NCBI GenBank assembly: GCA_021818565.1
Contig: JAKATV010000394.1
Coordinates: forward strand, 1-7,586
DNA from: Planctomycetota bacterium
GTDB taxonomy: Bacteria > Planctomycetota > Phycisphaerae > WQYP01
DNA length: 7,586 bases
Direction: 5' to 3'
Each line of letters opens with the position of its first letter. The stretch's first letter is position 1. Shown here piece by piece: positions 1 to 5,707 of the stretch. The notes below the pieces were generated by a model. That model made no database searches and was not told the origin of the DNA. It worked only from the letters and a program-made list of their open reading frames with translations. Made by a program: the position numbers and the translations under genes.

Positions 1-46
1 TATTAACAACACGGTGCGCTGTGATTACGCCAAGGCCGATCCACCC

Positions 47-85
47 CTGCCGTGCCAATGGTCATTGTCGGTGTTGCGGAATAGG
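47..85 (+). repeat. Direct repeat copy A, remnant of a C-terminal coding end
   Basis: The core matches 1139-1177 at 32 of 39 positions. Weaker similarity extends on both sides, to roughly 25-118. Read in the frame GCC GTG (from 49) to TAG (82-84), copy A gives AVPMVIVGVAE-stop and copy B gives AVLLVVVGVAE-stop. Four of the seven differences are synonymous wobble changes and the other three are P/L, M/L and I/V. That pattern suggests both copies descend from one protein-coding end. An in-frame TGA at 22-24 and the lack of a start codon argue that this copy is not a working gene. The parent protein is not recognised. With copy B it brackets the two-gene module at 209-1070. Confidence 0.6.
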
Positions 86-208
86 AAAATGGCCTTCGGC
101 GTCCGTTGTTGAGAAACGGAAAACTTGACTGTTGCCGCAACCTGTACCATAATAATCAAACTAAGCAGCAACGCTTGCTGGTCCCAAGGCTTAACAGGGC
201 TCAAAGAT

Positions 209-685
209 ATGACTGCTGACATGGAAAAGAAATCGGCGATACATGTCCGGGAATCTCAGGACGGTGATCGCAATTTCGTATTCCATCTATCTGATAACGA
301 CCTGTTCGTTCGAACTGGCCGGCAATTAATCGAAGCCTGTCAATTAAACATCAGTATCGACTTGTGGAGGCAAGAACTCGATCTTATGTTTGCGCATGCT
401 AAGGGCTGGTGCGAAAAGAAAAATAATCACGTTCGCACGTGTCTCTGTGAACCGCGTCGCGCCCGCCTGGTGCTGCATTTTATCCCAAAGTCTGATGGAT
501 TTGATTTCGATCTTGCCGATGGGATCACAGAACTGGACTGTTACCTGAGCCGCAATTTTAAGAACGTCGGATTGGTGGAAGCAGGACAAATTCCGTGGGC
601 CGAAATGGAACGTTTTATTAATCCGAACCTCTTTTTTGTGATCTATGGCGAACATCCAGTCGCACATGCAACAGTGGGAACATAA
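209..685 (+). CDS. Conserved-looking hypothetical protein, first gene of an overlapping pair
   Basis: This is a soluble protein of 158 aa (154 aa if it starts at the ATG at 221) that I do not recognise. The reading frame is open further upstream to a TTG at 125, but those 28 codons look like untranslated repeat-flank sequence, so I chose ATG 209. There is no strong Shine-Dalgarno at either ATG. It has no signal peptide or membrane segment. Visible features are an amphipathic stretch at about 36-70 (QLIEACQLNISIDLWRQE, then HAKGWCEK), a basic patch EPRRAR (81-86), a beta-like LVLHFI (87-92), an acidic DFDLADGITELD (99-110), and four cysteines at 68, 78, 80 and 111. The mix of beta strands and helices suggests a small alpha/beta domain. 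Its 3' end overlaps the next gene by 41 bases, which implies translational coupling and a joint function, perhaps as partner or antidote of the HEPN-like product. That role is inference only. Confidence 0.6.
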   Translation: MTADMEKKSAIHVRESQDGDRNFVFHLSDNDLFVRTGRQLIEACQLNISIDLWRQELDLMFAHAKGWCEKKNNHVRTCLCEPRRARLVLHFIPKSDGFDFDLADGITELDCYLSRNFKNVGLVEAGQIPWAEMERFINPNLFFVIYGEHPVAHATVGT

Positions 686-1070
686 CCGTTCACTGTTGGC
701 CCATGTTCCCGGAGATTACCCCGATTGGCTGGTAACAATTGCCTTTTACACTGCCTTACAAGCCATTGATGCGCTTTTAGCATATGACAATGTTCCAGCG
801 AACAGCCACGACACGCGAAACACCACACTCAAGCAAACCAACCGTTACGATTATATTTGGCGCTATTACGGACCGCTTTTTGATCTCTCGCGCAAGGTTC
901 GATATCTGGCGGCTCCATCTCTTTGGATACAACCCGGGGATATTGAATCAAAAGTCCTTAAGAGATATCTTTATCCAATCGAATCATCTGTGAGGAAACT
1001 CCTGCCCCACACGGCGTGGCCCGCCCATAAGGATGTGAATCTGAAAAGCACGAAGTCCCAGACGACTTAG
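645..1070 (+). CDS. Small HEPN-like helical protein, second gene of the pair
   Basis: This 141-aa soluble, mostly helical protein starts inside the preceding gene in another frame. An alternative in-frame ATG at 666 would give 134 aa and reduce the overlap to 20 bases; neither start has a clear Shine-Dalgarno. The layout resembles small HEPN-type proteins: a first helix with W28, F34-Y35 and A40 (DWLVTIAFYTALQAIDALL), then SHDTR (54-58), Y75, and LSRKVRYL (81-88), which matches the 'Y..L...SR.aRY' pattern I associate with this group. A late helix ends in R117-KLLP-H122, which fits the Rx4-6H RNase motif of catalytic HEPN proteins, though I cannot show it aligns with the true active-site position. 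HEPN proteins commonly act as RNases or accessory subunits in toxin-antitoxin and defence modules. The assignment is by remembered pattern and is moderate. Confidence 0.62.
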   Translation: MANIQSHMQQWEHNRSLLAHVPGDYPDWLVTIAFYTALQAIDALLAYDNVPANSHDTRNTTLKQTNRYDYIWRYYGPLFDLSRKVRYLAAPSLWIQPGDIESKVLKRYLYPIESSVRKLLPHTAWPAHKDVNLKSTKSQTT

Positions 1071-1138
1071 CAATTCGCCATTCGCAAGTCCAGACACTTA
1101 TAGCGGGAATTGGAAAGGCGAACGCCTCAAGCCACGTT

Positions 1139-1177
1139 CTGCCGTGCTATTGGTCGTTGTGGGCGTCGCGGAGTAGG
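1139..1177 (+). repeat. Direct repeat copy B, remnant of a C-terminal coding end
   Basis: This is the second copy of the repeat at 47-85, in the same orientation, 1092 bases downstream. The frame GCC GTG (1141) to TAG (1174-1176) is open back to a TGA at 1042-1044 and contains no ATG, so it is a truncated tail of about 43 codons. Upstream it reads NWKGERLKPRS before AVLLVVVGVAE-stop. Similarity with copy A also continues past the stop: GTTATTAGAAACG at 1196-1208 against GTTGTTGAGAAACG at 105-118. This means a DNA segment was duplicated, not only a coding end. Confidence 0.6.
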
Positions 1178-1331
1178 GCCGAAATGCCCCAGAAAGTTAT
1201 TAGAAACGCCCTTATTTGGACTGCACGCGAAAATCCCGAAGCGGTTGACCGGCGTTTATCCCTTTCTTTTAGAAATTAATGCTCCCTGGATTGCCGCCGG
1301 TCATAGCGCGATTGACGGGTTACTTAAGAAG

Positions 1332-1364
1332 CCCCTCCGCAGGGCCCCTCCGCAGGGGTTTAAT
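1332..1364 (+). terminator. Tandem GC hairpins followed by TTTAAT, possible terminator
   Basis: A 13-base unit, CCCCTCCGCAGGG, occurs twice back to back (1332-1344 and 1345-1357). The second copy with G1358 folds into a 5-bp stem CCCCT/AGGGG with loop CCGC and is followed by TTTAAT. The first copy can form a 4-bp stem of the same kind. The position between the accessory pair and the next gene fits a terminator for that pair. The U tract is short, so intrinsic termination would be weak. Confidence 0.4.
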
Positions 1365-1421
1365 CCGGCGTTTATTTCGGCTAGACTACTTTATTGCACG
1401 CGGCGGCCGTGCGCGACATGC

Positions 1422-1426
1422 AGGAG
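1422..1426 (+). promoter_or_regulatory. Shine-Dalgarno AGGAG deciding the reductase start
   Basis: AGGAG lies 9 bases before the ATG at 1436. It decides that start over the in-frame TTG at 1394 and the ATG at 1418, neither of which has a comparable site. Confidence 0.75.
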
Positions 1427-1435
1427 TTGTTTGTT

Positions 1436-2563
1436 ATGCGTTATCGTTTAATTCCGGGTACGGAACTTAGGGTTTCTGAGCTTTCTTTTGGTAATTTTAT
1501 CTTTGGCAGTTTTATGTGGGGCAAGGGACCGGCTGATGAGGGGGAGGGAATTCGTCTGCAAAACCGGGCGTTTGAACTGGGCGTGAATTTTTTTGATACC
1601 GCCGACGCTTATGATAATGGCCGGGCGGAAAAACTTATGGTGGAGACGCTGCGGTTTGCGGGGCGTGAAAATATTATCCTGTCCACCAAATTCGGCTACG
1701 ACTTTTATGCCGATCCGGGCACCGAGGGTTCTCATAAGGAACGTAAACAGGATTTTTCGCCGGCTTTTATTCAAAAAGCCCTGGAAGAGTCGCTCAAGCG
1801 GCTGCAAACGGATCATATTGATCTGTGGCAGGCGCATAACATCAAACTGCCGCAGATGAATGACGCGTTGGTTGACGCACTCAATAGCCTGCAAAAGCAG
1901 GGAAAAATCCGCCACTGGGGGATCGCTTTAGGGCCCGCCATCGGCTGGCGGGAAGAGGGCGTGGTGGCATTGAAAGATTGGAAAGTCGCAACGGTACAAA
2001 CGGTGTTTAACATGCTGGAACAACACCCCGGCAGAGAATTCTGCGAACTGGCACAGGAACTGGGTGTCGGCGGCATTATAAGCCGCGTGCCGCACAGCTC
2101 GGGCATTTTGCAGGACCTGTACACGGAAAATTCCACGTTTACTGATCACCGCAAATTCCGTGATCGCAATTGGCTGGTCTACGGGTTGAAAAAGGTTGAA
2201 AAACTGCGGCACATTCAAAAACGGCACGGCTGTACGATGGGGCAACTGGCGCTGAAGTGGCTTTTAACCTGGCCCGCCTGCGTTAGCGCGCAACCGAATA
2301 TCGCCACGGAAGCTGAACTCAATGAATTTGTGGCCGCATGTGATGGGGACTTACTTACCAGCGAAGAAATGCGCGAAATTCAGGACCTGGTGGAAAGTGA
2401 TTTTGGCCTTGGAGCCGACGCCCATGCCTGTGATGTTAAAAGCAGCGTATCGGTTTCCGGCATCGCGCGCAGCAGTTATCAGAAAGGCCAAAGCGTTCCC
2501 AGCCTGCCGTTTACAGGGCCCGAACATAAACTAACCGTCGGCCTGGCCGGGGCACGTGGGTGA
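1436..2563 (+). CDS. Aldo/keto reductase
   Basis: This is a 375-aa cytoplasmic oxidoreductase of the aldo/keto reductase superfamily (TIM barrel, NADPH-dependent reduction of aldehydes, ketones or sugars). The family tetrad is visible: D54 and Y59 in NFFDTADAYDNG, K85 in LSTKFGY and H134 in LWQAHNI. Other family marks are the N-terminal strand with ELSFGNFIFG (15-24), the 'GVNFFDTA' turn, ALNSLQKQGKIRHWG (148-162) and QTVFNMLEQ (188-196) on the cofactor side. Family members are usually 310-350 aa. Here the C-terminal part from about 325 (GADAHACDVKSS) to 375 is extra, low in recognisable motifs and possibly flexible. The physiological substrate cannot be read from sequence. The gene appears to stand alone, with its own Shine-Dalgarno and roughly 200 bases to the next gene. 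Family assignment is very sure, subfamily is not. Confidence 0.95.
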   Translation: MRYRLIPGTELRVSELSFGNFIFGSFMWGKGPADEGEGIRLQNRAFELGVNFFDTADAYDNGRAEKLMVETLRFAGRENIILSTKFGYDFYADPGTEGSHKERKQDFSPAFIQKALEESLKRLQTDHIDLWQAHNIKLPQMNDALVDALNSLQKQGKIRHWGIALGPAIGWREEGVVALKDWKVATVQTVFNMLEQHPGREFCELAQELGVGGIISRVPHSSGILQDLYTENSTFTDHRKFRDRNWLVYGLKKVEKLRHIQKRHGCTMGQLALKWLLTWPACVSAQPNIATEAELNEFVAACDGDLLTSEEMREIQDLVESDFGLGADAHACDVKSSVSVSGIARSSYQKGQSVPSLPFTGPEHKLTVGLAGARG

Positions 2564-2751
2564 TTGCGGTAACGCCTCTGCTGTATTTGTCTGATTTAAG
2601 GATTCGGGCGGCAACAGGGAAGTGGAAAAGGATGCCTGGCCGAGGATAAAATTGCCGCCGGGAAAAACCGTTCAACGGGAATACTGGCCGAGAGCCAATC
2701 CTGCGCGTATGATGGAACGTGTCGCAGGTGGACACAGTTAAGAAAGTAATT

Positions 2752-2756
2752 GGAAG
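2752..2756 (+). promoter_or_regulatory. Shine-Dalgarno GGAAG for the clpP-like gene
   Basis: GGAAG sits 8 bases before ATG 2765 and supports that start over the in-frame TTG at 2750, which overlaps the site itself. The 2564-2750 leader upstream contains an 8-bp inverted pair GGCGGCAA (2607-2614) / TTGCCGCC (2652-2659) and an 11-base palindrome CCGTTCAACGG (2668-2678). It may therefore be structured, but no promoter is clear. Confidence 0.6.
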
Positions 2757-2764
2757 AAAACACA

Positions 2765-3487
2765 ATGACACTTTTTGATTCGCAGGGTCGGCCGGTCTCC
2801 CCGATTGTTACTCCGGTGCAGCAGGTATTTTCCCAGGAGATGGCCGCGCCGTCAGATCACATGCCCATGCGCCCGCGGATTGCGGAATATCAGCGGTGGC
2901 GGCAAATGACCGTGGATGAAATGTTGCTGGAGAACCGCGTGGTGTTTCTGGTGGGCGAAATTGATCACGCCTCAGCCACCGGCGTAATTATGCGATTGCT
3001 CTATCTGCAATCCATCCGCAAAGATCAGGATATCAATTTGTATGTGAACTCCCCTGGCGGCGCTGTGGATGATACTCTGGCGATCTACGACACCATGAAG
3101 TTTATGACGTGCGATGTGGCGACATTCTGTGTGGGCAAGGCTATGAGCGGTGGTGCGGTGGTATTGGCCGCCGGCACCAAAGGCAAGCGGTATGCCCTCC
3201 CCCATGCCAAGGTGATGATTCACCAGCCGTTTGGCGGCATCTACGGCCAGACCGCGGATATTGCCATCCAGGCGGAAGAAATCCTGAAAACCAAAGAAAC
3301 CCTGACTGATCTTCTGGCGAAACTCACCGGCCAACCGCGTGAGAAAGTCGCGGAAGATCAGGAACGCGATAAATATTTTGATGCCAAAGAAGCGAAAGCC
3401 TACGGCCTGGTGGATGAAGTGCTGGAAGAAACGGATAAAGCCGCGAAGGAAGCCATCGCAAAAAGCCAGATGGCCAGACCTTCATGA
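2765..3487 (+). CDS. clpP: ClpP-family serine protease subunit, N-terminally extended variant
   Basis: This 240-aa product is the proteolytic subunit of a Clp-type ATP-dependent protease, a cytoplasmic tetradecameric barrel that degrades proteins fed by an AAA+ unfoldase. The triad is complete: S128 in GKAMSGGAVVLAAG, H153 in MIHQPFGG and D202 in QERDKYFDAKEA. The core strand FLVGEID (61-67), NLYVNSPGG (91-99) and YGLVDEVL (213-220) are also present. Usual bacterial ClpP is about 195-210 aa. Here roughly 38 residues precede the core, and the normal axial-loop motif is replaced by RPRIAEYQRWRQMTVDEMLLENR (36-58). The elbow after the serine is GG instead of the usual MGA. These differences suggest a lineage-specific or second ClpP paralogue. 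No tig, clpX or lon gene is adjacent, so its partner must be encoded elsewhere. Confidence 0.93.
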   Translation: MTLFDSQGRPVSPIVTPVQQVFSQEMAAPSDHMPMRPRIAEYQRWRQMTVDEMLLENRVVFLVGEIDHASATGVIMRLLYLQSIRKDQDINLYVNSPGGAVDDTLAIYDTMKFMTCDVATFCVGKAMSGGAVVLAAGTKGKRYALPHAKVMIHQPFGGIYGQTADIAIQAEEILKTKETLTDLLAKLTGQPREKVAEDQERDKYFDAKEAKAYGLVDEVLEETDKAAKEAIAKSQMARPS

Positions 3488-3593
3488 CGTTGCGCATGAG
3501 ACGCTGCGCATGAATAGATAAGCATGGGTACAACGTGCAAGTGCCGCGGGCAATGAAACCTTAGTATTCCGCATCACATCTTTTCAAGCGCCA

Positions 3594-3598
3594 AGGAG
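3594..3598 (+). promoter_or_regulatory. Shine-Dalgarno AGGAG before a GTG start
   Basis: AGGAG lies 5 bases before GTG 3604 and is the strongest ribosome-binding site in the window. It supports the GTG as the true start. The 116-base gap after clpP holds little else, apart from two direct copies of TGCGCATGA around 3491-3512. Confidence 0.7.
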
Positions 3599-3603
3599 AG
3601 ATC

Positions 3604-4773
3604 GTGAAAATTGCGATTTATGCCGCCCCGCTGGTCACCCGGCATATTACGGGCATTGAGCAGCTTGCCCGAAATATTGTTGCCCAATGGGTCACGCTGG
3701 CTGGGCAACACACCTTTTTCATATTGCTTGAAGATCATCTCCCGTATCACCGGGACTTTGATTCCAGCGTAATTGATGCCTTACCTGCCAATTTTCACAT
3801 TACCCGTATTCATCCTGAACGGCGATTTTCCACCATGGAAAGCATTGAAGGGTTCTTGCGACGAAATGCGCCTCGGCCGGGCGGAAAAGAGCCGTGGGAT
3901 ATTTTACACAGTTTTTCGGCTTGGCTTCCGCGGGTTTCAGGTGTCCCGATGGTTCACACCATTCACGATCTATCCTGCGAACTTGATCCGCATGTGCGCC
4001 GCACGCATGAAGGAGCCATGCAACGGGAAATTCACCGCAATGCCGTGCGGCGGGCCAGCCGCACCATCGCGGTATCCCAGCAGACCCGAGATGACATAAT
4101 CGCCCTGTATAAAGTGCCACAAACCCGTGTGGATATTATTCATAACGGAATTAATCCAACCTTTACCCGTGACCCCGACGCTGAATTGCATCAGCAGCTT
4201 ATTGAGCATTTTCATACGGATCGCCGTTACATTCTGATGGTGGGGTCAGACATTCCGCGGCGTAATTATCAGCGGGTCTGGCCGGCTATGGTGCGGGTAC
4301 TGCGTACCCATCCCCGCCTGCAACTGATCCTGGCTGGACGAAACCGATGGAATCAGACCGCCTTATATCACCGGATCAGCGCGGATGGTTTTCTCGGACG
4401 GGTCACGTTTATCGAATCCCCTTCCGACAAGGTGCTGGCGCAGCTTTACCGTGATGCGATGTTAACCTGTTGCGGGTCCAGCTTTGAAGGCTTTGGATTG
4501 TCCGTACTTGAAGCAATGGCTTGCGGCTGTGCCGTGGCCTGCAGTGACATGATGTCGCTGCGGGAATTGGCGGGTGATGCGGTACTCTATTTTTCACATG
4601 ATGAAGAAGATTCTATGGCCGAGGCTATCTCATCCCTGGTGGATGATCCCGAATTCCGCCGACAGTTGCGGCAGCGCGGGTTGCAACGCAGCAGTGAATT
4701 CACGTGGGAACATTCCGGACGACAATTGCTGACGATTCTTGAAAATACGATTACCGCAAACCAGAAAGACTGA
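3604..4773 (+). CDS. Glycosyltransferase, GT-B fold, family 4-like
   Basis: This 389-aa enzyme with two Rossmann-like halves transfers a sugar from a nucleotide-sugar donor to a glycan or lipid acceptor, probably at the inner face of the cytoplasmic membrane. The N-terminal half has MKIAIYAAPL (1-10), the glycine-containing acceptor-side loop RHITGIEQLARNI (13-25), DILHSFSAWLP (99-109) and HTIHDLS (118-124). IAVSQQTRDDI (155-165) and IIHNGINP (178-185) mark the family 4 hinge. The C-terminal half has YILMVGSDIPRRNY (209-222) and LILAGR (241-246). The donor-binding EX7E motif is FEGFGLSVLEAMACG with E295 and E303. Length is typical and no membrane segment is seen. The donor, acceptor and pathway cannot be told from the neighbours, which are unrelated housekeeping genes. 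Its last 23 bases overlap the end of the converging radical SAM gene. Confidence 0.93.
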   Translation: MKIAIYAAPLVTRHITGIEQLARNIVAQWVTLAGQHTFFILLEDHLPYHRDFDSSVIDALPANFHITRIHPERRFSTMESIEGFLRRNAPRPGGKEPWDILHSFSAWLPRVSGVPMVHTIHDLSCELDPHVRRTHEGAMQREIHRNAVRRASRTIAVSQQTRDDIIALYKVPQTRVDIIHNGINPTFTRDPDAELHQQLIEHFHTDRRYILMVGSDIPRRNYQRVWPAMVRVLRTHPRLQLILAGRNRWNQTALYHRISADGFLGRVTFIESPSDKVLAQLYRDAMLTCCGSSFEGFGLSVLEAMACGCAVACSDMMSLRELAGDAVLYFSHDEEDSMAEAISSLVDDPEFRRQLRQRGLQRSSEFTWEHSGRQLLTILENTITANQKD

Positions 4774-5698
4774 TCGGACGCCGCCGTAACTCGGGATTTC
4801 CCAATTGGCCGCAGGCCGCCATCAGCGGTTGGCCAATGGTGGCCCGTCGTTTAGCCAGAATTCCCAAACCCCGCAAGTGCTGAAGAAACGCAACAATAGC
4901 CTCAGAATTGCTGGGAGAAAACCGCGCCGGAGTTTGGGGATTATAGGCGATAAGATTCACCGTTACCGGCAGGCCCTGACACCACTTTGCCAGATTCTCC
5001 GCATCCGCCAGTGAATCATTAACACCGTGCAGCATGACATATTCAATCAGAAATCGTGTGCGGCGTGTCCGCGGATAATCCAGCAATGCCTGACGCAACT
5101 CTGCCAGCGGAACCGCTTTATTGATGGGCATAAGCGTGCTGCGCAAGGCGTCCGTTGCGGCCGTCAGGGAAACCGCCAAACGCAAGGATGGCCAATTCAT
5201 CTCCGCCAGTTTGCGGATGCCATCTACCCGGCCCACGGTTGAAACCGTGATGCGCGAAAGCGGGATATTAAATTCTCCCGGCGCACAAATTGCCGCAATC
5301 GCCCCAGTTACAGCATCAAAATTATCCAGAGGCTCACCCATACCCATAAATACAATGTTGCGGATATCCGGTACCGGCGGGCCAGGCGTGGCATCAGAGC
5401 GCAATAGTTCGCGGGCGGTTCTAATTTGTTGCAAAATCTGTTCTGATGTCAGCTGCGCAAGTAATCCCATCATGCCGGTCTGGCAAAAGGTGCACCCCAT
5501 GCGGCAGCCCACCTGCGAGGATACACACAGTGTAAACCACTGGCCGCCATGAAAATTCTTCATGGGAATAATCACTGATTCGGATTCAAGGTGTTGCTCT
5601 TTGTAAGTTCCGGCGGGCAGACAAAATTTTACCGCAGCCCCCTCCCGCACGACGCGTGAAACGGTAAATAATTCGCCTGTGTCCACACTATCCGCCAT
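4751..5698 (-). CDS. RlmN/Cfr-family radical SAM RNA methyltransferase, short form
   Basis: This 315-aa enzyme belongs to the radical SAM family that methylates C2 (RlmN) or C8 (Cfr) of 23S rRNA A2503; RlmN also acts on some tRNAs. The [4Fe-4S] ligands are C65, C69 and C72 in CRMGCTFC. GMGEPLDN (119-126) is the SAM-binding GEP region. The two mechanistic cysteines are both present: C58 in TLCVSSQ and C297 in AACGQLG, 239 residues apart, close to the 237 between C118 and C355 of E. coli RlmN. E. coli RlmN is about 384 aa; here the N-terminal accessory domain is missing. In-frame TAG (5702-5704) and TAA (5708-5710) just upstream of the ATG rule out a longer start. It follows purB by 9 bases, so co-transcription and coupling are likely, since no Shine-Dalgarno is well placed. 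RlmN is more likely than Cfr on context, but the sequence read alone does not settle it. Confidence 0.9.
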   Translation of the reverse strand: MADSVDTGELFTVSRVVREGAAVKFCLPAGTYKEQHLESESVIIPMKNFHGGQWFTLCVSSQVGCRMGCTFCQTGMMGLLAQLTSEQILQQIRTARELLRSDATPGPPVPDIRNIVFMGMGEPLDNFDAVTGAIAAICAPGEFNIPLSRITVSTVGRVDGIRKLAEMNWPSLRLAVSLTAATDALRSTLMPINKAVPLAELRQALLDYPRTRRTRFLIEYVMLHGVNDSLADAENLAKWCQGLPVTVNLIAYNPQTPARFSPSNSEAIVAFLQHLRGLGILAKRRATIGQPLMAACGQLGNPELRRRPISLSGLR

Positions 5699-5707
5699 GA
5701 TCTACGA

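Larger units (their letters stand above)
1071..1435. other. Non-coding stretch between the accessory pair and the reductase gene
   Basis: These 365 bases hold repeat copy B, an 11-base direct repeat CCGGCGTTTAT at 1249-1259 and 1365-1375, and the tandem hairpins at 1332-1358. I see no supported gene. A plus-strand open frame at 1110-1451 depends on a TTG start, has an arginine- and cysteine-rich composition typical of non-coding DNA, and runs into the Shine-Dalgarno and start of the reductase gene. A promoter for the reductase probably lies between about 1360 and 1420, but no convincing -35/-10 pair stands out. Confidence 0.55.

Noticed and set aside
1120..1215. Repeat copy B as an integron attC site
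   Set aside because: I found no paired RYYYAAC and GTTRRRY ends and no conserved foldback shared by both copies. The wobble pattern points to coding ancestry instead.
1110..1451. Plus-strand open frame of 113 codons between the accessory pair and the reductase gene
   Set aside because: It needs a TTG start, overlaps repeat copy B in a different frame from its conserved one, has a biased Arg/Cys composition and covers the reductase Shine-Dalgarno.
2607..2678. Riboswitch or attenuator in the clpP leader
   Set aside because: There is one 8-bp inverted pair and one short palindrome, but no known riboswitch core and no T-tract terminator.
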